39,827 nucleotides of DNA from Clostridiales bacterium (GTDB taxonomy: Bacteria > Bacillota > Clostridia > Christensenellales > Aristaeellaceae), in assembly GCA_015056415.1 (NCBI GenBank), contig SVGJ01000019.1, positions 1-39,827 on the forward strand, written 5' to 3'. How positions within the stretch are numbered: position 1 is the first letter of the stretch; each line of letters begins with the position of its first letter. The notes under the pieces are model-generated. The model was given only the letters and a program-made list of their open reading frames with translations, was not told the DNA's origin and made no database searches. Positions 15,828 through 23,225 of the stretch are shown here, one piece after another. Both the position numbers and the translations under genes were made by a program.

Positions 15828-16587
15828 ACGTTGCGCCCTGAGCCAGCACGGCATAGCTCTCCACGCCCTCGGCAACCGCCTGCCCCAGCTTTTCCTGATA
15901 CGCCGGTGAAAGCAGCAGCTTTTCCTCCGCCGGGTTGGAGATGAACCCGCACTCGATCAGCACCGAGGGGACCTCCAGCTGCAGGATGAAGTAATCCCCG
16001 GCCAGGGCAGCACGCTGTTTTTTCGGCTGCAGATGGATGATCAGCGCCTCCTGCATAGCCCCTGCCAGCAGCCTGCCACTGTCGCTGCCCTGACGATAAA
16101 ACACCTGCGGCCCGGATTCCGACCGGCTGCGGTATTCGTTCATGTGGATGGAGAGCACCATATCCACCTTGCCCTCCACGGCAATGGCCACGCGGTTTTC
16201 CATGTCCTCACGCTTCATGGTTTTGTTGGCGGGGCGGTTATCGGTGCACAGATCCTCATCCCCGGCGCGGGTCATGAACACCTCCGCGCCCCGGGCGACA
16301 AGGGCCTTCTCCACCTGCCTGGCCACTGCCAGGTTGATCTCCTTTTCCCACACGCCGCTGTCCCGGGCGCGGGCGCCGCCATCATAGCCGCCATGCCCCG
16401 CGTCCACCAGGATGCGCCAGCCGTTCAGCGGCAGCATCGCCCCGGGCGCCTCTGCCTCCAGCGGCATGGGGGATGACCGCGGCTGCCGCTCAAAGGCCGC
16501 CACCGCCGTGAAAATCCCCAGCATGACCACCAGCAGCACCGCCATGGTCAGCTTGCGCTCCCCCTTCTTTCCCGGCAGCCATCGCAT
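15826..16587 (-). CDS. cwlD: N-acetylmuramoyl-L-alanine amidase, CwlD type
   Basis: Zinc amidase of the Amidase_3 family that removes the stem peptide from muramic acid. CwlD homologues do this in the spore cortex so that muramic-delta-lactam can form, which germination enzymes recognise. The 253-aa product has an N-terminal membrane anchor (about residues 13-31) and the zinc and catalytic motifs in order: DAGHGGYDGG, a Glu in EKEINLA, SIHMNE, and a terminal IECGF. ATG 16587 is preferred over the upstream GTG 16596 because GGAGG lies 8 nt before the ATG and directly abuts the GTG. The sporulation role fits the nearby cotJ operon; a vegetative amidase is the alternative. It is convergent with the AadA-like gene and divergent from the YwaF-like gene. 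Confidence 0.88.
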   Translation of the reverse strand: MRWLPGKKGERKLTMAVLLVVMLGIFTAVAAFERQPRSSPMPLEAEAPGAMLPLNGWRILVDAGHGGYDGGARARDSGVWEKEINLAVARQVEKALVARGAEVFMTRAGDEDLCTDNRPANKTMKREDMENRVAIAVEGKVDMVLSIHMNEYRSRSESGPQVFYRQGSDSGRLLAGAMQEALIIHLQPKKQRAALAGDYFILQLEVPSVLIECGFISNPAEEKLLLSPAYQEKLGQAVAEGVESYAVLAQGAT

Positions 16588-16606
16588 ACCCTTCACCTCC
16601 GCAGCA

Positions 16607-16635
16607 AGCCTATGCCGGCGGAAATCGTTACATGA
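16607..16635 (-). promoter_or_regulatory. Possible sigma-E promoter of cwlD
   Basis: On the minus strand TCATGTA (16635-16629), 13 bp, then GCATAGGCT (16615-16607) fits the sigma-E pattern (KMATATW, N13-15, GCATACAAT) at the key positions. The implied start near 16600 leaves only a very short leader beginning at the GGAGG, which weakens the call. cwlD is a sigma-E target in Bacillus. Confidence 0.3.
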
Positions 16636-16720
16636 CCGTGGCAGGATTATCCAGCCTGCTGTCGAATTATCACTGTGCTAAACCCGTACTTCTACCTGTG
16701 CAACGCAAGGAAGGACGATC

Positions 16721-17548
16721 ATGGAAATTCTGTTAAGGATCCTGGATTGGCCTATGGAAAGGCCTGAGCTGTATGGCTGGTATCATCTGCTGTGGTTTGT
16801 GATATCCTTTGCCGCCGTGTGGCCGCTTTGTGTGATGTACAAGCGAAGCAAACAGCCGGAAAAGCACGTTCGCAGGGTGGTTTTTTACACCGCGGTGCTG
16901 GTGACGGTGTTTGAGCTGCTTCATCAGATCAATTACAACCTCGTCTGGAGGGACGGAGCGCTGCAATGGGATGTGCAGTGGTACGCCTTCCCCTTCCAAT
17001 TCTGTACCACGCCCATGTACATCGGATTGCTGACAGGGCCCTTCAGAAAGGGGCGTATACACGATTCCCTCTGCGCATACCTGGCCACCTACGCCGTTTT
17101 CGCGGGGCTGTGCGTGATGATCTACCCCGGGGACGTTTATACCGGAACCATTATCACCAATGTGCAGACCATGATCTGCCACGGCTCCATGATCACCATC
17201 GGCATTTACCTGTTCTACACCGGCCACGTGAAACTGGAGTACCGCACGATCCTCAAGGCCATCCCCGTCTTTGCCGCGTGTATCTCCATCGCCATGCTCC
17301 TCAACGAGATCGCGTATCGCTCCGGCCTGCTGGCCTCGGGGCACACCTTCAATATGTTCTTCATCAGCCCCTATTGCGAGCCCTCGCTGCCGGTGTATTC
17401 CATCGTGCAGGCCTATGTGCCCTATCCCTGGTGCCTGATCATCTACATCCTGGCCTTCTCGCTGGCGGCCTTCCTGGTGCTGCTGGCGGCGATGGGCATC
17501 GGCAAGCTGTCGGCAAAACGCGGCGCACGGCAGACGCTTTCCGCATAA
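16721..17548 (+). CDS. YwaF / TMEM164-like integral membrane protein
   Basis: A 275-aa protein with about six to seven membrane segments, matching the YwaF (TIGR02206-like) family of unknown function. Visible traits are YHLLWFVISF in the first helix, a conserved-looking central FPFQFCTTPMYIGL segment, NVQTMICHGSM, LNEIAYRSG and PYPWCLIIYILAF in the last helix. The repeated polar positions inside helices (His, Gln, Asn, Tyr) suggest a membrane enzyme or transporter rather than a simple anchor. ATG 16721 follows AAGGAAGGA (16707-16715). It appears to be transcribed alone, with a terminator 6 bp after the stop. The function is not known. Confidence 0.8.
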   Translation: MEILLRILDWPMERPELYGWYHLLWFVISFAAVWPLCVMYKRSKQPEKHVRRVVFYTAVLVTVFELLHQINYNLVWRDGALQWDVQWYAFPFQFCTTPMYIGLLTGPFRKGRIHDSLCAYLATYAVFAGLCVMIYPGDVYTGTIITNVQTMICHGSMITIGIYLFYTGHVKLEYRTILKAIPVFAACISIAMLLNEIAYRSGLLASGHTFNMFFISPYCEPSLPVYSIVQAYVPYPWCLIIYILAFSLAAFLVLLAAMGIGKLSAKRGARQTLSA

Positions 17549-17553
17549 TATCG

Positions 17554-17579
17554 ACCTCCGGCCCTGTGCCGGAGGTTTT
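17554..17579 (+). terminator. Rho-independent terminator after the YwaF-like gene
   Basis: ACCTCCGGC (17554-17562) pairs perfectly with GCCGGAGGT (17568-17576) around a 5-nt loop, followed by four Ts. Confidence 0.88.
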
Positions 17580-17604
17580 CATTTGCGCGCATCTGTGGTA
17601 TAAT
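17576..17604 (+). promoter_or_regulatory. Extended -10 promoter of mnmG
   Basis: Perfect TATAAT (17599-17604) preceded by TGG (extended -10). The -35 (TTTTCA, 17576-17581, 17-bp spacer) overlaps the T run of the preceding terminator. The predicted start is near 17611, about 18 nt before the mnmG ATG. Confidence 0.65.
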
Positions 17605-17628
17605 CGTCCGGTATGAAGGAGGGATATC

Positions 17629-19485
17629 ATGGCGGATCTTGTGGTGATCGGCGGCGGTCATGCCGGGTGCGAGGCCGCGCTGGCCGCGGCGCGCATGGGC
17701 ATGGATACCCTGCTTTTGACCCTGAATATGGACGGCATCGCGCTCATGGCCTGCAACCCGGTGATCGGCGGCTCGGCCAAGGGGCACCTGGTGCGCGAGC
17801 TGGACGCCCTGGGCGGCGAGATGGGCCGCGCCATCGATGACACCTTCCTGCAGAGCCGTATGCTGAACCTGAGCAAAGGCCCCGCCGTTCACAGCCTGCG
17901 GGCCCAGGCCGACAAACAGGCCTACCAGAACCGTATGCGCAAGGCCCTGATGAGCCAGGAGCGGCTCACCGTGCGCCAGGGCGAAGCCGCCTCCATTGAG
18001 GTGGAGAACGGCCGCGTCCGTGCCGTGACCACCATGACCGGCCAGCGCATCCCCTGCCAGGCGGTGGTGGTGGCCAGCGGCGTGTATCTCAAGAGCCGCA
18101 TCATCATCGGCGAACACCAGCAGGACGGCGGCCCCCAGGGGCTGATGAACGCTACGGGCCTTTCCTCCAGCCTGCAGGAGCTGGGCTTTGAGCTGCGCCG
18201 GTTCAAAACCGGCACCCCCGCCCGTGTGGACGTCCGCTCCATTGATTTTGACGAAATGACGCCCCAGCCCGGCGATGAGCCGGTTGTCCCCTTTTCCTTC
18301 ATGACCGACAGGGAGCTGCACAATACCCACCAGTGTTACCTGACCTGGACCACCCCCGAGACCCACGAGATCATCCGGCGCAACCTGCACCGCGCGCCGC
18401 TGTATTCCGGCAAGATCCACGGTGTGGGCCCCCGCTACTGCCCCAGCATCGAGGATAAGATCGTCAAGTTTGCCGATAAGGACAGGCATCAGGTCTTCCT
18501 GGAGCCGGAGGGCAACGAGAGCCGGGAATGGTACGTGCAGGGGATGTCCACCTCCCTGCCGGAGGACGTGCAGTGGGAGATGTACCGCTCCGTGCCCGGC
18601 CTGCGCCGCTGCCAGCTGACCCGCCTGGCCTACGCCATCGAGTACGACTGCATCGACAGCCGCGAGCTGCGCCCCACCCTGGAAAGCCTGCGGATCGGCG
18701 GGCTGTTCTTCGCCGGGCAGATCAACGGCACCAGCGGCTACGAGGAAGCCGCCTGCCAGGGCCTGCTGGCAGGCATGAACGCCGCGCTGCAGCTGCAGGG
18801 CAGGCAGCCGGTGATCCTCACCCGGGACATGGCGTACATCGGCGTCATGACCGATGACCTGACCACCAAGGGCACCGACGAGCCCTACCGCATGATGACC
18901 TCCCGCGCGGAGCACCGCCTGCACCTGCGCCAGGACAATGCCGACCTGCGCCTGACTCAGCTGGGCTACGAGGCCGGTCTGGTCACCGGGGAGCGCATGG
19001 AGCGCACCCGCCGCAAACAGCAGGCTACCGCCGCGCTGCTGGAGGAGCTCAAGCACACCCGCTACGCCCCCGGAGAGGCCCGGGACGCGTGGCTCACCGC
19101 CCACGGCCAGCCTGTGGCCGCCACCTCTCTGAGCGCGGAGGAGCTGCTGCGCCGCCCGGAGATCACCCTCGACCACCTGACCGAAATGACGCCCGCCCTG
19201 GCTGACCACCCCGCCCCTGCCCGCGAGCAGGCGCAGATCGCCGTGAAATACGCCGGCTACCTGGACAAGCAGGACGCGCTGATCCGCCGTGCCCGGGCCA
19301 TGGAGGATATGCTCCTGCCCGAGGACGCGGATTACAGCAGCATCTCCACCCTGCGCCTGGAAGCACGGCAGAAGCTGACCAGGCAGCGCCCCCGCTCCCT
19401 GGCCGCGGCCAGCCGCATCCCCGGCGTTTCCCCCGCCGATGTGGCTGTTCTTATGGTGTGGCTGGAGAAAATGCGAAATCAGTAA
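17629..19485 (+). CDS. mnmG: tRNA uridine-5-carboxymethylaminomethyl(34) synthesis enzyme MnmG (GidA)
   Basis: FAD-dependent subunit of the MnmE-MnmG complex that modifies U34 of certain tRNAs, using methylene-tetrahydrofolate and NADH. The 618-aa length is normal. The N-terminal dinucleotide-binding motif VIGGGHAGCEAA is followed by NPVIGGSAKGHLVRELDALG, and SGVYLKSRIIIGE and FKTGTPARVD are other family landmarks. GQINGTSGYEEAACQGL forms the second FAD-binding region, and the C-terminal helical domain binds tRNA. ATG 17629 has AAGGAGGG (17616-17623) 5 nt upstream. In many Firmicutes mnmG sits with mnmE, jag or rsmG; here those are absent and the next gene, 18 bp downstream, is a drug/metabolite transporter. 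Confidence 0.97.
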   Translation: MADLVVIGGGHAGCEAALAAARMGMDTLLLTLNMDGIALMACNPVIGGSAKGHLVRELDALGGEMGRAIDDTFLQSRMLNLSKGPAVHSLRAQADKQAYQNRMRKALMSQERLTVRQGEAASIEVENGRVRAVTTMTGQRIPCQAVVVASGVYLKSRIIIGEHQQDGGPQGLMNATGLSSSLQELGFELRRFKTGTPARVDVRSIDFDEMTPQPGDEPVVPFSFMTDRELHNTHQCYLTWTTPETHEIIRRNLHRAPLYSGKIHGVGPRYCPSIEDKIVKFADKDRHQVFLEPEGNESREWYVQGMSTSLPEDVQWEMYRSVPGLRRCQLTRLAYAIEYDCIDSRELRPTLESLRIGGLFFAGQINGTSGYEEAACQGLLAGMNAALQLQGRQPVILTRDMAYIGVMTDDLTTKGTDEPYRMMTSRAEHRLHLRQDNADLRLTQLGYEAGLVTGERMERTRRKQQATAALLEELKHTRYAPGEARDAWLTAHGQPVAATSLSAEELLRRPEITLDHLTEMTPALADHPAPAREQAQIAVKYAGYLDKQDALIRRARAMEDMLLPEDADYSSISTLRLEARQKLTRQRPRSLAAASRIPGVSPADVAVLMVWLEKMRNQ

Positions 19486-19503
19486 TAAGAAAGAAGGCTT
19501 ATC

Positions 19504-20397
19504 ATGTCTTCCTACCTGCTCGTCCTGCTGGGCGTTGTGATGGTCTCCTATTCCGGGCCGCTGGTGAAGGGCGGCCTGCTGGCCGGGGCCAATCCGGCCT
19601 CCATGGCCTTCACTCGGATGCTCCTGGCAGCCGCGCTGCTGCTTCCTGTGATGTTCATCCGGCGCAAAGGCCAGTCCGAGGCCCCCATCCGCTCCCTGCG
19701 CCGCATGACCCGCAAGCAATGGCTGTGGAGCCTGGCCGCCAGCGGATTCCTGGCGGTGCATTACCTCACCTGGATGACCAGCCTGGATTCCACCAGCACC
19801 TTTGCCTCGGTGGCGCTGGTATGCACGCAGCCTCTGTTTGTGGCGGCGGTAAGCGGGTTCATCCTCAAGGAACCCTTGCCCCGCAAAGCCCTGCCGGGTG
19901 CCATCGTGGCCCTGATCGGCGCGGGACTGATCGGCCTGAACAGCATGACCGGCATGAGCGGCAATATCGCCGGCGACCTGCTGGCCCTGGCCGGAGCCGC
20001 CTGCATGGCCGGCCACTGGCTGTGCAACCGCTACGCCCGCCGCACCGTGGAGGCCGAGCCCTTCGCCCTGCTGCTCTATGCGCAAACGGCGCTGCTGCTC
20101 CTGCTCATGCTGCCCTTTACCGGCGGCTTCCGGATGACCGGCACAGCCTGGCTCTACAGCCTTGGCTTGGCCGCGGGCTCTACGCTGCTGGGCCACATGA
20201 TGTTCACCTTCGCCCTGGGCAAGGTCTCTGCCACGGTGGTGTCCTTCGCCATCCTGGGCGAGCCTGTGGGAGCCATGCTCTGGAGTATGCTCATGTTCGG
20301 CGAGGTGCCTACACCGCTGCTTCTCGTGGGCGGCGGTGTGGTGCTTGTCGGACTGACGCTGTATCTTATCGGCTCCATGAAGCACGAGACGGCCTGA
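19504..20397 (+). CDS. DMT superfamily transporter (EamA family)
   Basis: A 297-aa inner-membrane protein with ten predicted helices in two EamA repeats. The first repeat opens with LGVVMVSYSGPLVKGG and includes FTRMLLAAALLLPV, TSTFASVALVCTQPLFVA and a LIGAGLIGLNSM helix; the second has the matching TVVSFAILGEPVGAMLWS and a terminal VVLVGLTLYLIG. EamA proteins export or import small metabolites, and the substrate cannot be predicted. ATG 19504 is 18 bp after mnmG, with AGAAGG upstream, so it is probably read from the mnmG promoter. A separate promoter for ftsY begins right after its stop. Confidence 0.88.
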   Translation: MSSYLLVLLGVVMVSYSGPLVKGGLLAGANPASMAFTRMLLAAALLLPVMFIRRKGQSEAPIRSLRRMTRKQWLWSLAASGFLAVHYLTWMTSLDSTSTFASVALVCTQPLFVAAVSGFILKEPLPRKALPGAIVALIGAGLIGLNSMTGMSGNIAGDLLALAGAACMAGHWLCNRYARRTVEAEPFALLLYAQTALLLLLMLPFTGGFRMTGTAWLYSLGLAAGSTLLGHMMFTFALGKVSATVVSFAILGEPVGAMLWSMLMFGEVPTPLLLVGGGVVLVGLTLYLIGSMKHETA

Positions 20398-20398
20398 C

Positions 20399-20427
20399 TT
20401 GCCCCGGAAGCGTAAATGTGGTAAACT
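20399..20427 (+). promoter_or_regulatory. Promoter of ftsY
   Basis: TTGCCC (20399-20404), 17 bp, TAAACT (20422-20427) with TGG directly before it (extended -10). The predicted start is near 20434. Confidence 0.55.
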
Positions 20428-20460
20428 GTTTGTTGAATCGAACCTCAGGAGGTTATTCCC

Positions 20461-21375
20461 ATGAGCGAAACGAAAAAGAAGGGCCTTTTTGCCCGCCTGC
20501 GCGAGGGTCTGAGCAAGACCCGCGGCAATCTGACCGATAAAGTCGACGAGCTGGTCAAGGAGACCCGCAGGATCGATGAGGATTTTTATGAGGAACTGGA
20601 GGATATCCTGATCCTTTCCGATTGCGGTGTGAAGGCCACCACCGCCATCATGGATGAACTGCGCGCCCGCGTAAAAGCCGGCAAGATCAACGACGCCAAC
20701 CAGGCCAGAGAGATCCTCAAGCAGATCATGGTGGAGCAGATGGACATCCCCCGCCCGCCGCTGAAGTGGCCCATGGTCATGCTGGTGGTCGGCGTGAACG
20801 GCGTGGGCAAGACCACCACCATCGGCAAGCTTTCGCTGCGCTTCCAGTCCATCGGCCGCAAGGTCATGCTGGCCGCCGGCGATACCTTCCGCGCCGCCGC
20901 TGCCGAGCAGCTGTCTATCTGGGCCGAGCGCTCCCGTGTGCCCATCGTCAAGCATGACGAGGGCGCCGATCCCGCCGCCGTGGTGTTCGACGCGGTGAAA
21001 TCCGCCAAGGCCCAGGACGCCGACCTGCTCATCGTGGATACCGCAGGCCGCCTGCACAACAAAAAGAACCTCATGGATGAACTGAACAAGATGCGCCGTG
21101 TTATCGACCGCGAATACCCCGAGGCCGACGTGCGCTGCATCCTGGTGCTGGACGCCACCACCGGCCAGAACGGCCTGGCCCAGGCCCGCGCCTTCAAGGA
21201 AGTGTGCGAGATCGGCGGCATCATCCTCACCAAGCTGGACGGCACCGCCAAGGGCGGCATCGCCCTGGCCATCCGCCAGGAGCTGGAGGTACCCGTGTGG
21301 TACATCGGCGTGGGCGAGGGCATCGACGATCTGCAGCCCTTCGTCGCCAGGGATTTCGTAGAAGCATTGTTTTAA
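20461..21375 (+). CDS. ftsY: Signal recognition particle receptor FtsY
   Basis: SRP GTPase that docks ribosome-nascent chain complexes to the membrane translocon together with Ffh and 4.5S RNA. The 304-aa product is the short Firmicutes form without the long acidic A domain. Residues about 1-95 form the helical N domain. The G domain starts with the P-loop GVNGVGKTTT (from residue 111), followed by AAGDTFRAAAAEQL (G2), DTAGRLHNKKNLMDEL (G3), TKLDGTAKGG (G4) and the closing GVGEGIDDLQPF. ATG 20461 has AGGAGG about 7 nt upstream. It has its own promoter and is followed by a hairpin-rich region. ffh is not in the window. Confidence 0.97.
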   Translation: MSETKKKGLFARLREGLSKTRGNLTDKVDELVKETRRIDEDFYEELEDILILSDCGVKATTAIMDELRARVKAGKINDANQAREILKQIMVEQMDIPRPPLKWPMVMLVVGVNGVGKTTTIGKLSLRFQSIGRKVMLAAGDTFRAAAAEQLSIWAERSRVPIVKHDEGADPAAVVFDAVKSAKAQDADLLIVDTAGRLHNKKNLMDELNKMRRVIDREYPEADVRCILVLDATTGQNGLAQARAFKEVCEIGGIILTKLDGTAKGGIALAIRQELEVPVWYIGVGEGIDDLQPFVARDFVEALF

Positions 21376-21390
21376 TGTGTGAGGTGCGGA

Positions 21391-21420
21391 AGGGCGGCTT
21401 TTTCTGGGAAAAAGCCCCCT
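21391..21420 (+). other. Strong hairpin downstream of ftsY
   Basis: GGCTTTTT (21396-21403) pairs with AAAAAGCC (21409-21416), and AGGG/CCCT extends the stem outward with one bulged C. No T run follows, so it is not a classic terminator. The left arm can alternatively pair with 21431-21443 (12 of 14 positions). Confidence 0.55.
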
Positions 21421-21443
21421 CTTTCGCCCTCCCCGAAAAAGCG

Positions 21444-21473
21444 GCGACTTTCGCGCAGAAGGTCGCATTTTTT
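21444..21473 (+). terminator. Rho-independent terminator between ftsY and the GNAT gene
   Basis: GCGACTTT (21444-21451) pairs with AAGGTCGC (21459-21466) including one G-U pair, followed by A and six Ts. Confidence 0.75.
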
Positions 21474-21496
21474 CTTACCGTTTGGGAGGTGTTGCT

Positions 21497-22051
21497 ATGC
21501 AGCATAAGGGGACGTGTACCATTGGGACCGAAAGGCTGATCCTGCGGCGCTTTACGTTGGAGGACGCGCAGGCTATGTATGAGAACTGGGCCGGCGACCC
21601 GGAGGTGACCAGATACCTGATGTGGCCGACGCATTCCAGCGTGGATGTGAGCCGCTGGGTGCTGGGGCAATGGTGCCCGCAGTATGAGAAGCCGGATTAC
21701 TACCAGTGGGCCATCGTGCTCAGGGAGCTGGGCCAGCCCATTGGCAGCATTTCCGTGGTGGAACACGACGACCGGGTGGCCAAGGCGCACATCGGCTATG
21801 CCATGGGGCGCAAGTGGTGGCATCAGGGCATCATGTCCGAGGCTGCTCAGGCCGTGATGGATTTTCTCTTCGACGAGGTGGGTATGCGGCGCGTCGAGGC
21901 ACGGCACGACCCGCGCAATCCCCATTCCGGCGGCGTGATGAAAAAGTGCGGCATGAAGTACGAGGGAACCCTCCGTCAGTCCGACTGGAACAATCAGGGC
22001 ATCTGCGACGCAAGCTATTACGCCCTGCTGGCGGAGGATCGCCGGAAATGA
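21497..22051 (+). CDS. GNAT family N-acetyltransferase (RimJ/RimL-like)
   Basis: A 184-aa acetyltransferase using acetyl-CoA. The opening TERLILRRFTLEDAQAMYENW is typical of the RimJ/RimL-like (Acetyltransf_3) group. The acetyl-CoA pyrophosphate loop region is IGYAMGRKWWHQGIMSEA around residues 98-115, and the C-terminal NPHSGGVMKKCGMKYEG segment is the usual motif B. Members acetylate ribosomal proteins, small amines or antibiotics; the substrate here is unknown. ATG 21497 has GGGAGG (21484-21489) 7 nt upstream. The stop overlaps the next ATG (ATGA), so the two genes are translationally coupled. No obvious promoter lies between the terminator T run and the Shine-Dalgarno, so expression may depend on read-through. 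Confidence 0.88.
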   Translation: MQHKGTCTIGTERLILRRFTLEDAQAMYENWAGDPEVTRYLMWPTHSSVDVSRWVLGQWCPQYEKPDYYQWAIVLRELGQPIGSISVVEHDDRVAKAHIGYAMGRKWWHQGIMSEAAQAVMDFLFDEVGMRRVEARHDPRNPHSGGVMKKCGMKYEGTLRQSDWNNQGICDASYYALLAEDRRK

Positions 22052-22608
22052 CCACCGTATACTTTGTGCGCCATGCCGAACCCAACTATCATAACCATGA
22101 CGACCTGACCAGAGAGCTTTCCGCCAAAGGGATGGAAGACCGTCATAAAGTCACGCGCCTGCTGGCTGATCTTCCTGTGGACGCAGTGCTCTCCAGCCCC
22201 TTCCGGCGCGCCGTGGACACCGTGAAGCCCCTGGCTGACAGCCGCGGCCTGCCCATCCGCACGGTGGAAGCCTTCCGTGAGCGCCGGGTGGACAGCTGCT
22301 GGATCGAGGATTTCAACAGCTTCTGCCAGGCCCAGTGGGCAGACTTTGACTTCCGCCTGACCGACGGTGAATCCCTGCGGGAGGTGCAGGCACGCAATGT
22401 AGCCGCCCTGCGGGCCGTGCTGCGGGAATACTCTGGGCAGACCGTGGTCATCGGCAGCCATGGCACAGCGCTCAGCACCATCATCAACCGCTACGATCCG
22501 GCCTTCGGCTATGAGGCGTTCCGCCAGATCCGCGGCCTGATGCCGTGGGTGGTGCGCTTCACCTTTGAGGGCGAAGGCTTCCTTGCCTGGGAAACCTGTC
22601 CCCTGTGA
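22048..22608 (+). CDS. Histidine phosphatase family protein (phosphoglycerate-mutase-like)
   Basis: A 186-aa member of the histidine phosphatase superfamily. The catalytic phospho-histidine lies in VRHAEPNYHNH (His9), and the downstream LSSPFRRAVDTVKPLA carries the conserved Arg. GESLREVQARN gives the general-acid Glu region and IGSHGTALSTIINRY the second catalytic His. The first motif is RHAEP rather than the RHGET of true phosphoglycerate mutases, favouring a small-molecule or protein phosphatase. It begins with an ATGA overlap with the GNAT gene. A bidirectional terminator follows directly after the stop. Confidence 0.88.
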   Translation: MTTVYFVRHAEPNYHNHDDLTRELSAKGMEDRHKVTRLLADLPVDAVLSSPFRRAVDTVKPLADSRGLPIRTVEAFRERRVDSCWIEDFNSFCQAQWADFDFRLTDGESLREVQARNVAALRAVLREYSGQTVVIGSHGTALSTIINRYDPAFGYEAFRQIRGLMPWVVRFTFEGEGFLAWETCPL

Positions 22609-22647
22609 AAACAAAAAAGTGGCCCGAAGGCCACTTTTTTTGTTTTT
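22609..22647. terminator. Bidirectional terminator between convergent genes
   Basis: AAGTGGCC pairs with GGCCACTT (core at 22617-22636) around a CGAA loop. An A-rich 5' flank and T-rich 3' flank give U runs on both strands, serving the histidine phosphatase gene and the minus-strand HPr-like gene. Confidence 0.9.
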
Positions 22648-22650
22648 CCG

Positions 22651-22908
22651 TCAGGGAATGCGGTAGGCGTCCACAAAGGAGGGGATGAAACCATCATTGG
22701 TATCATTCACCAGATACAGCTCCTCCGGGAAATCCATCATGGTGTACATCACGCCGATGACAGACTTGGCGTTCACACGGTGATTGCCGGTGGAATTCTC
22801 GATAGCGAAGGAATCCTCCTGCTTGCACAGATCCTGAATGAAAGAAATCACTTCCGTCTGATTGCTGAGGCGGATATGAGCTCTGGTATGCGGCTTGATC
22901 GTAGTCAT
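22651..22908 (-). CDS. HPr-like protein lacking the phosphotransfer histidine
   Basis: An 85-aa protein with the HPr (PTS phosphocarrier) fold by sequence pattern: strand IRLSNQTEVISFI, helix, then NAKSVIGVMY, which matches the HPr helix around the regulatory serine, and a final acidic strand region. The position of the His15 box (normally GIHARPA) reads LSNQTE, so PTS phosphotransfer is not expected. Ser49 in AKSVIGV corresponds to HPr Ser46, the HPrK target. This combination recalls Crh, the catabolite-repression HPr of Bacillus, although many clostridial His-less HPr-like proteins remain uncharacterised. ATG 22908 has GAGGAG upstream. It has a strong promoter with a cre-like box further upstream and is monocistronic. 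Confidence 0.75.
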   Translation of the reverse strand: MTTIKPHTRAHIRLSNQTEVISFIQDLCKQEDSFAIENSTGNHRVNAKSVIGVMYTMMDFPEELYLVNDTNDGFIPSFVDAYRIP

Positions 22909-22990
22909 TTGCTATTTCTCCTCTCTACACTTTCCTCGGGCTGACTTGACAGCCATCTATGTGCAGGCGCTGTTTTCAGTCGCCCGGCAC

Positions 22991-23012
22991 GGCACAAGCG
23001 CTTCGCTTTGCC
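22991..23012 (-). other. Hairpin at the predicted 5' end of the HPr-like mRNA
   Basis: On the minus strand GGCA-AAGCG and CGCTT-TGCC arms (one bulged G, 3-nt loop) fold starting at the predicted transcription start. A 5'-terminal hairpin of this kind may protect the mRNA from decay or be a protein-binding site. Confidence 0.45.
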
Positions 23013-23018
23013 ATGCAC

Positions 23019-23047
23019 ATCATAGCAAAGGTGGAAACCCCTGTCAA
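23019..23047 (-). promoter_or_regulatory. Consensus sigma-A promoter of the HPr-like gene
   Basis: Minus strand: TTGACA (23047-23042), 17-bp spacer, TATGAT (23024-23019). The -35 is perfect and the -10 is five of six. The predicted start is near 23012. Confidence 0.8.
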
Positions 23048-23091
23048 TAGTTTCTGCAAGAATTTATTGATTTTTCTTTGTATTTTTGGTG

Positions 23092-23105
23092 TGCAAACGT
23101 TTCCA
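23092..23105. promoter_or_regulatory. cre-like box (CcpA/LacI-family operator)
   Basis: TGCAAACGTTTCCA matches the classical cre consensus TGNAAACGNTTNCA at every defined position. It lies about 45 bp upstream of the -35 of the HPr-like gene, roughly 80-93 bp before the start, a distance at which CcpA tends to activate rather than repress. No CcpA gene is in the window. Confidence 0.6.
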
Positions 23106-23184
23106 ATGTGCTAATTATGCAAGTTGTATTGTGTGTTCCTTCATTATTTTGTCTTATCTGGTAGAAAATTTCCATTCTTGCATG

Positions 23185-23215
23185 AAAAAAGCGCTCCCCG
23201 GGCGGGGAACGCTTG
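23185..23215 (-). terminator. Rho-independent terminator of the ppk2 gene
   Basis: On the minus strand AAGCGTTCCCC pairs with GGGGAGCGCTT (one G-U pair), followed by a U run encoded by the As at 23185-23190. Confidence 0.85.
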
Positions 23216-23225
23216 ATGATGCTCG

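Larger units (their letters stand above)
22909..23225. other. 317-bp intergenic region with regulatory elements only
   Basis: No gene is seen here. From left to right it holds the ribosome-binding site and about 100-nt leader of the HPr-like gene, a hairpin at the predicted transcript 5' end (22991-23012), that gene's promoter (23019-23047), a cre-like box (23092-23105), an AT-rich stretch, and the terminator of the ppk2 gene (23185-23215). Confidence 0.8.

Noticed and set aside
17443-21468. 1341-aa open frame antisense to mnmG, the DMT gene and ftsY
   Set aside because: It mirrors three well-recognised genes on the other strand, is low-complexity (rich in His, Gln, Gly, Ala) and has no family features. 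Long antisense frames are expected at this GC content and codon bias.
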